Positions 31,084 to 42,800 of a DNA stretch of 42,939 nucleotides are shown here, in pieces (position 1 is the stretch's first letter; each line of letters opens with the position of its first letter). Under the pieces are notes generated by a model. The model was not told where the DNA came from. It made no database searches and saw only the letters and a list, made by a program, of their open reading frames with translations. The stretch comes from Gamarada debralockiae. Taxonomy: Eukaryota > Ascomycota > Leotiomycetes > Helotiales > Hyphodiscaceae. Location of the stretch: NCBI GenBank assembly GCA_002803225.1, contig NXFV01000881.1, forward strand, positions 1-42,939, written 5' to 3'. Both the position numbers and the translations under genes were made by a program.

Positions 31084-31998
31084 GATGGCGGGGGCGATCA
31101 GTCCCGTTAAAGAGAACTGGATAGTGAGGCTTCGTAGATATAATGATGTGATATAATGTGATGGAGTGGACTGTCACTTGAAGAGAGATAGAATTGAAGC
31201 GATACGCATGTACCGGAGATGAAAGATAAGAAACGCTGCTCTCCTTATACAGTGATAGAGTCCGAGATGAATGACATAACTTCCGCCACTAATAGGTTAC
31301 AGCACCCTTATCTCGGGTTACGGGGTGCAGCGGCTCGGGCGACACTATCTTCTCAAACCTGGGGAAGCGGAGAGAAAGGAGGTGGTTCGCGACCTCTGGC
31401 TGAACCTTCTTGATAAGGCTAAAGGGGGCCTGTCAGCTTGGCGGCACTAGACTGATAATAGCTTGACAATAACAAAACGTAAGTAACGGTTCATACGAAT
31501 AAGGTTAGATTTCTATGAAAACTATCATGTAAAATTTGCCACAGAGCTTTTGCGGGTAGTACGTAAGAATCTCCCAGTAGTGGGTCCGCATGGACTTACC
31601 TATTTGGGAGTTTCCAGGGGAAAGCAATCGAACTTGTCAAGCTTGTCAGTTGGGTTCGTACATAAATCGCTCATCTCACGATAATCCCGCTTCAACTCGT
31701 CCCTGCAAGAGCTTTCTTGAGCTTCCCACTGTCGGAAGTCATTGATTCCCGGGTATTAATACCGTTTTAATTGCTCTAGAAGATCCTAATCGCTCAGATA
31801 CAACCGACAATTTTCCTCCGAGAAAACCACTTTTGGAATGAGCGTCCTTGTGATCTTTCAATCGCTCACCGCAGTTTGAATGATTTATTTCGAGAATTTG
31901 TGCCCTCGATTACGAATCATTCGTAGTCTCTGAGCGTTTGAGGATCTCATATTCCAATTAAAGAGGTACTCTTCTGTAGATCACTCCATTGGAATCCA
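31084..31998. other. Intergenic region: permease promoter and epimerase 3' flank
   Basis: The half next to the permease start holds GATAAG sites (separate entry). The rest shows no coding frame, except a chance frame at 31219-31413, and no repeats. Confidence 0.35.
31225..31417. promoter_or_regulatory. Cluster of three GATAAG sites upstream of the permease
   Basis: GATAAG occurs at 31225-31230 and 31412-31417, and its reverse complement CTTATC at 31307-31312. All lie 140-335 bp upstream of the permease start. HGATAR motifs are the binding sites of AreA/NIT2-type GATA factors, which switch on amino-acid permeases when good nitrogen sources are lacking. The sites are short, so some may be chance. 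Confidence 0.4.
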
Positions 31999-33117
31999 TC
32001 ATTCGTTATCGCTCCACCCTCTGTACACAATACGACTCCCATACACCTCCCCCTTCTTCAGAATAACCTGTCCCCTCCACTCATCCACATTAACAGCATT
32101 CACATATCGACTAGGTTCAACACAGAACCCACTTCTAGCACCCCTCTTCTCTACGCCATCTACAGCAGGCACATCAATGTATTTCCCCGTGTAAAATTGA
32201 AATGCTGGTTCGGTGCTCCAAACCTCGAAATGTATGCCAGTTGTGGGATGGAAAGCCGAGACAAGCTTGGTGAGTGGTGAGGAGCGGGTATCGAGTGGGA
32301 TCTTGGAGGCGATTGAGGGGTCCACGATAAAGCAGTCGTCGATGTCCGGTTCAGTGAGGCCGAGTGTGAATTCTCTGTTGGCTGATATGCCCGGGTACGA
32401 GGTTGGACCGCCAGTTGGGATACCGCCGTCGTCAACGGGAAGGTAATCAGATGTGCACAGGGAGACGACAGTGCCTTCGATTGTAGGGAGGCCGGAGAGG
32501 TTGAAATATCTGGTCGCAGAAGCCATCAGTCTCAAAATGTGCGTCAGAGTTTGAGGCAGTGAAAGTACTTACGAATGATTCGTAACATTGACAGCAGTCT
32601 CCTCAACCTCATCACCCACAAGCTGCACCTCATACTCAATCCCTAGTACCCTGATCTCCTTCCCCTCAGCACTCTTCTGCGTTCCAGCAGTATAAACCAC
32701 ACTCGTCTCCACCGTCCCCGGATACCCCTCGTCCCCATCCTTGCTCCTAAGCGTAAATTTGACACTCTCTCCACCCTCTAACTTCCCTCCCTCTAGACCA
32801 GGTATATCCTTCACGCCAACAGGCGTCGGGCCCTGCCAAATCCGCTTTCCCCATCCTTTAACGCCTCCATGTAAAGCATTTACCCCATTGTTCGCAGCCA
32901 ATGTATACGATTTGCCATTGTTGAGGGAGTTGATCTTGGCATTCGAAATGCGGTTTGCGACTCGTCCGATTGTTTCGCCAAAGAAGGGAGAGTTGTGCGA
33001 TTCGTAGAGCGATTGGGTTGGGAAACCCTGCACAATATTCGTTTTTCCAATGAAGATGGATTGGATTATTGCTCCGAGGGGGAGAAATTGGAAGGGTGCG
33101 GGGGTTGGTTTGGACAT
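31999..33117 (-). CDS. Aldose 1-epimerase (mutarotase), GalM family, 351 residues
   Basis: Two exons (33117-32573, 32509-31999) with a 63-nt intron inside the codon for Ser of NHSYFNL. It interconverts alpha- and beta-anomers of sugars such as galactose and glucose. Key residues in family order: NALHGG (H83), NHSYFNL (H181), EPDIDDCFIVD (binding Asp) and CVEPSRYVNA (catalytic Glu). The N-terminus also shows GETIGRVANRIS, the substrate-site Arg loop. No signal peptide is seen with the ATG at 33117, so it is probably cytosolic. A longer in-frame extension to 33210 lacks an ATG. Intact. Confidence 0.93.
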
Positions 33118-33861
33118 TTTGCGGGGTTCTTGACGGATTGGTTTCTGGCGGATGGTGGTGCAAATAAGACGAGAATGAGTCGTTGAAATGGAATGAGGGT
33201 TGCTGAGCAATGCGAAATATATAGGACCAGAAGGAAGGGCAAGGAATTAGAAAGGACGAAAGGACAGCTGTTGTTGGTGCGGATGTTATTGATGATCGGT
33301 GGGGCACATTGAGATTCAGCCTGATGTAAAATAGTGGGGTGGTGTCCGCCTTTAGTGGGGTACGAGGCTGAGAAGTGCCTAAATCCAGGGATCCGCCGCG
33401 CATTCTTATCAAGAATACTTTGACGTCTGCATTTGGTAGAGGGTTCTAGAGGCTTTGGATCACCAAGTAGCTGATAGTTAAATTCCAGCTTCAGTCTGTT
33501 CGACCTTCGGTGATTGAAGGGGGAGATTCTCCGGTTATCCCACCAGCGCACTAGCTGAATAGCTAAACACATATCTTGAAATGTACATATTGCCAGCCTT
33601 CTACTAGGTAAATTCTTGGAGACGCCGATTCCACTCCAATTGCTCAGTTGGTTCTAACGATTGAAGGGCCACTCATCATGATCGAACGATTGCTAAAGCA
33701 TGTGCCAAGTTACGTGGTATCACCCAGGGAAGAAACATGAATATGTATAATCTATGACAAAGCACTCATACGGTAGTCCATCCATTTCGCATCTCCATTA
33801 TGAAATCCAGCTCCACGTTTGCCCTAAAGAGATTGATCAATTCCCCCTTTCCCCTCACATC
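33118..33861. other. Upstream region of the epimerase gene
   Basis: It holds the epimerase promoter and the 3' flank of the next minus-strand gene. Antisense and shifted frames of up to 184 codons across 32858-33572 overlap the epimerase and have no motif. No repeat is seen. Confidence 0.3.
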
Positions 33862-34474
33862 TCATTCCAATTCACCAAATTCTCCAAAGTCTTGAACCTC
33901 ACGTTCACACCGCGAATCAACCATGCCCTTCTCCTCGGAATACACGGGTATCAAGACCGCTTGCTCATTTCTTGACCGCATATACCACGCGCTTAGGCTA
34001 GCAGGCTCCCAAATGCTGATCCAAGTTGGTAAACACACAAGTAGATATTCGGCCAAGTTTAACTCGAAAATGAGAGCCACACAGACGGAGCCTATGAAGG
34101 GCATTACTGTGCTCGAAGGGTGACGGCCTCTGCGAAAGTGGATGACCATTTGGATGAAGCAGAAAGCTATCAGCGCTGCGAAGAGGATCCCCAGTTGGAC
34201 CATTCGAGTGGTTTTGTAGGGCAATGATGGCAGGTGAGAGGAGAGCCGGAAGATGTGGCTCGAGAAGAACTGGAAAAGTGGGAGATTATTAGTAAGTAGT
34301 GGAGAGAATGAGGGAATGGAAGAGAGGAGATCGGTTTACCTGTGCAATCTTGAGCATACTTGGGCTGAAGTCCTTTTCTGGTGATGCTAGAAAGGCGAAG
34401 GCTGCGATGGTTGAGCATAGGAAGCTGGCACCGCCTAATGACCAATCCTTGGACTCTGGCGCCGCGGGTATCAT
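33862..34474 (-). CDS. Small membrane protein of unknown function, 180 residues
   Basis: Two exons (34474-34340 and 34269-33862) with a 70-nt intron (CTTACTAAT branch region) keep one frame. Four hydrophobic stretches are visible: GASFLCSTIAAFAFLAS, VQLGILFAALIAFCFIQMVI, VMPFIGSVCVALIFELNLA and a shorter LLVCLPTWISIWEP. A charged, acidic C-terminus follows (DFGEFGELE). It looks like a four-helix integral membrane protein. I do not recognise the family. The start MIPAAPESKDW was chosen because it is the first ATG of the exon. Confidence 0.6.
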
Positions 34475-35614
34475 CTTGCCTATCTGTTTGGAGGCAGATT
34501 TGAAGTTTCTCGTCACGAACAAATGAAGACGATATGGCCAGCGTTCGCACAGTCAAGTGCTGGCCTGCAACTGAGGTTATTCGCTTGTTGGCGAAGTCTT
34601 CCTTCGAGCGAGATACGCTCTGTCAGCAGGGACTGTTGAGCTGCTGGACTTGAGAAACGTATGAAGAAATCGTATGGAGATTAATGACAGCCAGGCGTGG
34701 GCATTGTGGAATTCGAGCAGAGCTGCCTAACGGCGGGCTTGCGATAACTCGTAAGCAAATTCAACCTACAGGGGGTGTGACGAGCAACACCCCAGCTTTC
34801 GTGAACCCATTTCCCTCCGGACACCAAACTCATTTGAATCTCTCGGTGAAGAATACCTATTAGAGGGAAATAGAGCAGGGACGAAATTCTATATACCGTA
34901 TTAATTAGTCTATAAGACCTCAACCCTGCGTGACCACCCCTCCGTTTATAAGACGCTGGCAACACACCAAAAATACCGCTGCAAACGGGGTCTGAAGTGG
35001 TGAAATTTAATGTGCAAGTTAGGGTCTTATAAACCGATCGACACGGTATGTCACAACGCACGAAAAACTCCCAACCCTCAGCAAAGAAGTAGCTAGCGTC
35101 CTTCTCCCCCAGCCACAAAGAATCCTACAAAAATACAAAGAATTATATAAAAATAGGAAAAGTTAGTTGCTAAGAGTGACTATAGATAGATATTTCCTCT
35201 TCTATTAACCCGTAGATAAATGGTATGGGTGCATCTTGTAACCAAATTAACATCGAAGTAATCACACTTATTGTAGACTTTGAGACAGCTAGATAAGATG
35301 GAAGCCGCCTTCGGCTTACGCATATATTATTAGTCGTAGACTTATTTTCAAATTTAGATAGGCTTTCACTACAACTTTAGGCAGCTAGGAGGAGGTGATT
35401 TTGCTGGTTGACATAGCTCTTCCGGATCATAGGTTTACCAGTAGCGTTCTACACTGATGAAGGAAAGCATTTTGCGGTGAGAAACACGAAAGTCTCATTG
35501 TCTGCTGCCTAGTCTCCTTCTCACTCCTCCAATAATCTCAAGCTTAAAACCTCATCTCCTAGACTCAGACAGTCCTGCTGCAACCTTGTTAGGCCTCAGG
35601 TATCAAATCATTAG
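34475..35614. other. Intergenic region containing a MITE
   Basis: Apart from the inverted-repeat element at 34896-35046, no feature is supported. A minus-strand frame at 34681-35118 runs through that element and is treated as chance. The part from 35150 to 35600 is AT-rich and non-coding, as expected for a 3' flank of the Clr5/TPR gene. Confidence 0.3.
34896..35046. mobile_element. 151-bp MITE-like element with imperfect inverted repeats
   Basis: The left arm (from CCGTATTAATTAG at 34896, with TATAAGACC at 34910-34918) pairs with the right arm ending in ACACGG at 35046 (GGTCTTATA at 35023-35031). About 20 of 29 positions match. TA borders both ends (34894-34895 and 35047-35048), again the Tc1/mariner-pogo target. 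The terminal sequence differs from that of the element at 817, so it is a separate family. Confidence 0.6.
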
Positions 35615-37393
35615 CTAGAATGCATGAGGGTATTTGAATCGTAGATCATCAGCCTCTTGAAACTTTTCTTCCTTCCTCAAGAAATCTTCCAGCCACCCAA
35701 GAAGCTCAATAGTGTGCCAGTTATGAGGTCCTCAATGCGGCTTCCGTAGACATAACTCCAAACATTCTTTTAGAAGCAATTCGCTATCGCTGTATTCATC
35801 TTGGTGGGAAACCATAAAAGCTAGGCCTATAGCTGCGAATAGATCCGCTTGTGTAGGATAACGGGATCCGCTGGTACGTTTTCCGTGTCTGACCGCATCT
35901 CTGAAAGCTTTTAAAGCCCCACTGGTGTCGTCTGACGTTGATGAATGTGGCCGAGGTTAACAAGAGTAGACACAATCTTAAAATCATCCTCCACAAAGGC
36001 GAAATCTTGGAGTAAATCTCTCGTTAACCGTTCCTGTTCTGCCTCCGATCCAAGCCTTGGCAACAAATCAATATACTTAGCCCTCATCTCAAGCACCTGA
36101 CTGTCGTAGCGACTGAAACTCTCCTCAAAGGTGTTAAGTATAATTTCCGTTGCCCTTGCATGGACTAGGCTTTTATCTTCAATTACCAGAAGAGCCCCAC
36201 AAGTGAGTGAGACTGGATGCATCAACCCTAGAGTCGTTGAAGCCATCTCTCGAATAAATGACCAAATAGAGCAGAAAAGGTCAGGTTTACTGCGTCTTTC
36301 TAATATAGAAGCTAAACCCAGAAGACAATCCAGAGTGTAAGGGTGGTGTTGCTTAAGCATAGGCCTTGTCATATCCGACGCTTCATGAAGAAAGCTCCAC
36401 CCAGCAGTTCGCTGACCACGACACAGCGCATCTACACCGGCGACAACTAAGTTGCGAAAAGCTCCCGGATTCATTTCAATTCTGTACTGCACATCTGTAG
36501 GTCGTCTATCGATGTTGCGGGAGAGATCTCCGGAAGTCTCTACTTCGCAGTAGGATCTATAGAAGGCTCTCGTCTGTTGAAAGATGAGCTCGGCATTTTT
36601 GAGCTCTATCGGCATAGGTAAGTGTGGTTGGGGTTTTGAAGACAGAAAAACTTGTTTTTGAACGTCGCTCAACGTAATATGAGCTTGGGACCCTTGATCC
36701 TGACAAATTTCGCTTTCGCAGCACCCGCATCGAACTTGGTAGCATTTGTCGCCTTCGGTCAGAGATAGGGTATGGTCATTTGACGACGGTCTAGGGAAAT
36801 CGATTCGGGTCTTACAGTGTCTCTGGACCCTGTGCATCTTAACTGGACGACCGTGGAGCAACACTTGTGGAGATGTGCATCCCTTCATCACATGACTTTG
36901 AATGATCCAGGCGACGGCAATCCGTTGAGCCGCTTTGTAGTTTTTGTTGAGTTTCCATTGGTTTATGCGAGTCTTGAACATTTTTTCACTAAAATAGTGT
37001 CAGTGGATTGTACTCACACATCTATTTTTTGACCATCAAGTCCAGAATAATGACTCATGGAGAACTATATCAAGAGGCAGACTTACGAAGCATGGAATTT
37101 TTGCATCTACGCTCCATAATGGTTCGGACTTCTTTCAAGGGCAGTTCCTCATGAATGTACAGCCGTGTGAAGGCATCTTGATAGAGGTTCCAGTCTTGAG
37201 ATGTAGGAGGATTGCTTGGCATAGGTAGACTGTTACTATAGTCGTCCAGTGAGCCAGTGCTGAGATCGACCATTGCTCGCTGACTTATGACAATATTCTG
37301 GACTTGAGTGTCTGGCAAGCATAAAGCTCCTGGGTTGGATTGTTGGGGGAATGTGTATGATTCGGGTAGATACGGCTGCCCAACACGAGCCAT
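35615..37393 (-). pseudogene. Clr5-domain / TPR-type protein, frameshifted
   Basis: Exon 1 (37393-37087) ends in a Clr5 domain: DWNLYQDAFTRLYIHEELPL, KEVRTIMERR. Exon 2 (from 36988) continues it as SEKMFKTRINQWKLNKNY. Clr5 was first seen in a cellulose-response regulator, but the domain is common in fungal NLR-like and HET-linked proteins. Later parts resemble the helical repeat tail (HHPYTLDCLLGLASILERR, LVNLGHIHQRQ, then DDTSGALKAFRDAVRHGK in another frame). Three defects: a run of five A near 37099, where three would keep the Clr5 frame; a missing base near 35934, before DDTSGALKAF; and a TGA near 35734 before GPHNWHTIELLGWLE. The frame ends with EADDLRFKYPHAF and TAG at 35615-35617. Two defects lie in mono- or dinucleotide runs, so sequence error is possible. 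Confidence 0.65.
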
Positions 37394-39533
37394 TCTGGTT
37401 ATATGGTGTCTAAGGGCTGGAGTCCCTGAAAGGAGGCCGAAGGGGGAGTCCGTGAGGGCAGATGACAGTGGCCGTCATCGGATGATAATTGGATGTCAAG
37501 AATATTGCCTGAAATGTAAGGATACTTAGTATCGGTCAATTCCGATATCTGAACTCGGGCGGATGCGACCAAAAGGTGCATATGTACGAGCTGGACAGAG
37601 CTCTATATATACAGGCTCTACCGCAGGTAGAACTGCGACAAGCATCAAGTCAAGTACACCTGAAATATCACTGCACAAAAGCTCTTTTACTAGTGTCCAC
37701 GCGACCCTGCCCTGGCCCACATAAATCTGATATTGGATTATGGTGGCGTTTGGTCACGTGATGAAGTTGAGACGGTAGGCTCAGACTTGGTTGGAAAAAG
37801 AGCGGTTAATTATTTTAGTTTGAGAGTTAGAACAAGTGTTTCCATGTTTAAATTATTTGGAGATAGGTAGAGTGGATTAAATTTGGGAATTGTGTTAGTG
37901 GAGAAAGGTTGAAGTGATTCGTGGTAAGAGTTGGTGAGTTTGGCCATTTGGGAATGGCATGAAGTTTGTGTGGGGTTGCCTTTGGCAAGGAACTAATAAG
38001 AGGCGCTGGATTGGAAAAGAAGTGGAGATGTTTTGGTTTGGGTTTGGAGCGGCGCTGAGAATAGAAAAGGTTGCTTTCTGCAACAAAGACGGATGTGTAC
38101 TTGGAAGGGGGTGTAGTTGAGCGATAAGAGTAGTGATATGTTTATTGTATAGGAGAGATTTTGAAAAATGATATTGGTTGGTCTCGTTGTGTGTGGTACT
38201 GGGTGTTCGCAATGGGGGTCGCCACTTTAAGAGAGGTTGCAGCTTTTCTAAAAGGTGGACTTGATGTTTATATGAGGTGTTGCGGTTGAGACGTTGAGTT
38301 TACTGGGTGGACTCAGTGTTTAGTTTCTTGTTATAGTTGAGATGTTGAGTTTTTGTTGTTGATTCGTGAGAATTAGAGGCAGTAGTGTGAAGTTTCTTAT
38401 TGGGTGGATGTCGTAAGAGTTTTGTATTAGGGAAGCTTTTGTGAGAGTGGGAATAGCTTCAATTCAGACGAAAGGAGTAATGTGAGTTCTAGAGGGTTCA
38501 GAGTTTGATTTGAGCGCCAGAGGCCCAAACAGAACTATGATTTGAGGCGGGGGTGCCCCGACTGGTCGGGGTGGGGGCGCGCCAAGGCCCTGACACAGGA
38601 TTGGGGTTAGGTGAACGAGAAGTGAACAGTAAAGCAGAGTGAAGTAGAGGGGGATGTGGATAAATAAGAGAGTGGTTCCGTTGAAAGGAACCAAAAGAAC
38701 CAAGTGTGTTCGAGACGTGCAACAAACCTCTGGGTGAGTCAGCATGAGGAGTGAAACGAGCAAATGAGCAAGTGGTGCCATTGCTTCTCTAAGATTCCTA
38801 TGTAGCAATGGCACCATAACTTGCCCTTAACTTGCTACCTCACTTTGGTGAGACCCTTCACCAATTCACAAGTACAGTTCCTCTGGATCTTTTAAAAAGA
38901 CCGGGGATTTCCCGATGGAACTGGGTTTTACCCGTTTTTGTGGGGCGCCCTTTGGGAAAGGGGGAAACTTTCCTCGTTTTAAGCAAGAGCTTTTTATTGG
39001 ATCTTTAAAGGAGCACCTTTTTTGTTGCACTTCTTAAAAACGCGGGTGTTTTTCTGGTCTTCAGGGAGGGGATCCCCTGGAGTTACGGGGGTTGCGGGCA
39101 GTGGTGGTGAGATATCTTTATGATATTCGCCAGAACTGTCATAATTTTTAGAGACTTATTATATAATCTCATAGGAGAGAAGGTAAATAGATCTAGAGAT
39201 ACTTAAGATAACAGAATGCCTTAAGTATTAGAAAAGGAGTAGGATTTTAGATGTATTTCTTGAGGATAAGGATAAATAAAATCTAAGAGCATTGTACAAT
39301 AAAAAGAAAGTCTTTTTCACTTGAAAATTTATATCTACTTATTGACGGTTTGCTAACTAGGCAAACACAAGCAGCGGTGTGAATAGCTTTAGCCATTGCG
39401 CCAGCTGGCCAAAAAGGCACAAGAATAAGGTTGGAGCCTTATTCGCTATTCTACTATATAGGTGACAGCCTAACGCCGATACATACCGCAGCATGCCGCA
39501 CGCCACAACTTAGTTCAAAGAGAAGACTAAGTA
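37394..39533. other. Long non-coding stretch between Clr5/TPR gene and the right-edge MITE
   Basis: From 37394 to about 37790 lies the presumed Clr5/TPR promoter. About 37790-38760 is strongly G/T-rich on the plus strand, with a repeated GTTGAGAYGTTGAGTTT word at 38286 and 38336; frames on the C/A-rich strand (37895-38212, 38464-38817) have no domain. A CCCCGACTGGTCGGGG palindrome lies at 38557-38572. About 38880-39085 consists of homopolymer-rich sequence (runs of G, T and A). 39100-39420 is AT-rich. No gene is supported. Confidence 0.35.
38769..38823. repeat. Hairpin with perfect 12-bp arms
   Basis: GGTGCCATTGCT at 38774-38785 is the exact reverse complement of AGCAATGGCACC at 38804-38815. 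The pairing extends outward through CAAGT (38769) and ACTTG (to 38823) with a small bulge. The loop is 18 nt. No gene adjoins it; it may be a remnant of a small inverted-repeat element. Confidence 0.6.
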
Positions 39534-39748
39534 CTACTACCCCCTCCCCGGTTCAATCTAATGAACTAGGGTTTTGCAAGATCGCACTGTTTGATTGGCT
39601 TGAAGACGGTATATCAGGAGACTTTCGCGGGATTTAAGGGGCTCTACCCAACCACGAGCTCTACATCCACGCGATCACGATATTCTCACGGTATTCCAAC
39701 TCAGATCTACACCGTAGTTCATTAGATTGAACCGGGAGGGGATAGTAG
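39534..39748. mobile_element. 215-bp MITE-like element just upstream of an NLR gene
   Basis: Positions 39534-39566 and 39717-39748 are inverted copies over about 32 bp with one or two differences (CTACTACCCCCTCCCC and, from the other side, CTACTATCCCCTCCC, then GGTTCAATCTAATGAAC in both). The interior has no coding frame. A target duplication is not clear. The element ends 147 bp before the ATG of the next gene, so it may form part of its promoter or 5' leader. Confidence 0.65.
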
Positions 39749-39770
39749 GGCTAGCCCGGAAGCTAGTCCT

Positions 39771-39801
39771 GAATCGATTCTTTATTGATAAGAATCGATT
39801 C
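39771..39801. repeat. Repeated palindrome GAATCGATTC in NLR 5' leader
   Basis: GAATCGATTC, itself palindromic, occurs at 39771-39780 and 39792-39801 around an 11-nt AT-rich spacer, so the pair can fold as a 10-bp hairpin. It lies about 100 bp before the NLR start at 39896 and could be a dimeric protein-binding site. No regulator is identified. Confidence 0.45.
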
Positions 39802-39895
39802 GCTTATCGGCGAATCAAAATCGAGCCTGATTGGGCCTTGTCGATACGAACATCCTTCAGCCCTTCGACGCCGCGTCAAGCACCAGTCATTCAGT

Positions 39896-42800
39896 ATGAG
39901 GACACGAGACATCCTGAAACGCTTTCGCAGAGATCGCGCTCCCACTCCTCCGCTCCAGACGCCTGATCTACCGTTGACAACATCGGACTCTTCTCCTGTG
40001 CAATCAGCAACGGTTGCAGAGCGAGTTGTCCCAGTCAGAGGACCTGAGGTCAATCGCGCATTAGAACTCGCGATTCAAAAACATCTCGACGATCTTCCAG
40101 AAGCAGACAAAGACGCCTTCCAAGAAGAATCCAAGCAAATAAGCCATGAGAGCCTGTTGTCAAGAGTCAAGGCCTATGATGACGACCATAAGTCCAGGTC
40201 ATCCTTTAGATCTCGAACGGAAGCTATCTCGAAATTCCTTAACCTACTAAACCGTTGTATGGCAGGCATTTGCACAGCAATTCAAGCGAACCCGGACCCG
40301 TCTTCAATAATTGTGGGCGCAGTGCAACTTGCGATCGGCCTCGCTCTTCAGTTCGTAACTTTTTTCGATCGATTGACCGACATGCTTCGTTGCTTCAGCG
40401 ATTATCTCGGTCCTCTTGCAGAATATACCGAGGCTTCTGATGGCTCAAAGCTCATACTGGAAAGCGTTGCTAGTGTCTATGGAGACCTCCTGAGGTTCTT
40501 TAGCGCTACACGGCATGTTTTTGTGGATAACAGCGGAGCCAGAAGACAGTGGACATCAGCGAGGACATTCTTGCGAGTTCAATGGGAGCCATTTGAGGGT
40601 CAATTCGGCGAGATTGAAACGAAGTTCAGGCATCATTTAAATGTACTGCAACATTCCGCTGAAGCATCGCAACTCAACACGCTTCTTCGTCTTGAGAAGA
40701 AACAGAATAGTGAGTTATACGGCAGATGAAATTGACGTAGAGCCTTGTGTGTTGACACAGTAGTAGCGGATGAAAGGGAATCATTCCTTGAATGGATATC
40801 GCAGGTGGACTTTGAGAAAAGCCATGAAGACATCTACGCGACAAAACACCCAGGAACAGGCGACTGGCTCGTTCAAACAAAGGCCTTCCAAACCTGGCTT
40901 GACAACCCAATGTCAACCATGCTGTGGTGTCACGGTAAGCGTAAGTAACAGAGCAGACCCTATTGAGCAGTACTCTTACATATATTTAGCTGGCGCTGGC
41001 AAATCCGTACTCATGTAAGCATTCTCAACCACGCATACCTATATTAGCTCTATAAATTGACACGAATCAATAGGTCAAACGTCCTCGAGCACATAACTAC
41101 TAATTATGCCCTGCGTAATGACACTGGCATATGTTTCGCATACTACAACTACAGGATGCCAGAACTAGGAGATGCCTGTCAAATTGTTTCAGTACTCGTG
41201 AAACAGCTGTGCCGGAGAAAAGAGTCAATCCCTTGTGACCTTCTCAAATTCAAGCATGACTCCCTCCACCCTTCTTTTGCAAGCCTCCAAGATATCTTTA
41301 TTTCTCTTGCCAGCTCTTATAGTCAGACGTTTCTGATTGTAGACGCGCTTGACGAATGTCCAATTGACAAAAGGGATCATATCATCGGGTTTCTTATCAA
41401 AGCTGTCAAGTTGATTCCTCGTGCAAAGGTGTTAATTACTAGCCGCAAAGAACCAGACATTGCGGAAGCATTTAGACGCGAGGAAGCACCAATTATCGAG
41501 ATCAAAGCAGAAAACGTCACTGATGATATCAGGCGTTATGTCCGCACCGAAGTCAAGCGGCTAAGGGATGGTTATAATGGGAAGAGACTCTACATAGGAA
41601 GTGATGCACTCGAGGATAAGATTGTCAGAACTCTGACAGACAAAGCGGAAGGGATGTGAGTTGCAGCGCTTCTAGGGGTAACTTTCAACTTACTAAAGCC
41701 GCACAGGTTCCTCTGGGTCAACCTTCAGTTGGAGAATTTGCGTTCCGTAAGTAAAGCGCGAAAAGACCGCTTGATTGAATCTGCCCTTGAACAGATTCCG
41801 CGGGGCCTAGATGACACATATAAGCGGATACTTCGCCAACTTGACAAACAAGAAGAGTATATGAAAGAGCTCGCACTCAAGTCTTTCATTTGGGTGCTAT
41901 ACACTAAACGACCGCTGCGGACAGACGAACTGCGGCATGCTCTTGCCACAGAAGGACCTCTCAGGAATGGACAGGTTCTTGAGCTAGATTCTATCGACGT
42001 AATTCTCGAAGCTTGTGCAAATCTTCTTATCCAAGAGCATGATATCGTACGCCCAATCCACTTTTCCGTACAGGAATTTCTTACAAATCCGCCTCACGGT
42101 GCCTTAGAAGGTTTATTCATAGAGAACATTCAAGTACCAGAGCTCGTTTACCGAAAGCTTGCTCTTACTTGTATCTTCTATTTGCAGCTTGACGTTTTAC
42201 GTCGAGGGCCGTGTCAACAAGATATCGAACTCTACATTCGCCTTCACAAAAGTCCATTCCTTTGGCATAGTGCTCGATTTTTTGACCACTATGTCCGAGC
42301 CTTGAAACACCTTCCGGATGAGGTTCTCCAACCACTAGAGGCGTTAATTCATCGAGATGGCTTGTTCCTAGCTGCGGTTCTTCAAACAAGGAAGATACAA
42401 ATTGCTCAGGACTTGATTGATCTTAGGCATAACTTTGATCGAATTCCTTATCCAGTTGACGTAAGCACGATTCTATACAGCACTCAACTGTACGACATAC
42501 CCTTTTTCAATGCGCAGCTGGTTGATGGCCAAGTACCTAAATATGCACTGCACAATGCAGCTGCTAATGGATCCTTGCCCGCTGTTATTAGGCTCATCGC
42601 GGCAGGATGTAGCATTGAAGAGGAAGATGAGAAAGGCGCAACTCCGCTATATATTGCCGCTTTAGAAGGGCATCTGTTGATCGTCGAACGGCTGCTCGAC
42701 AATGCGACCGATGTCAACGCACAGGGTGGCCATTACGGCAACGCACTCCAGGCGACTTCACTGAGAGGGCATATGACCATAGTACAACTGCTACTCGACA

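Noticed and set aside
34681..35118. 145-codon minus-strand frame
   Set aside because: It runs through the inverted-repeat element at 34896-35046 and has no motif.
38464..38817. 117-codon and overlapping frames on the minus strand
   Set aside because: They lie in the C/A-rich strand of a skewed region, contain a hairpin and Pro/Leu-rich low complexity, and have no domain.
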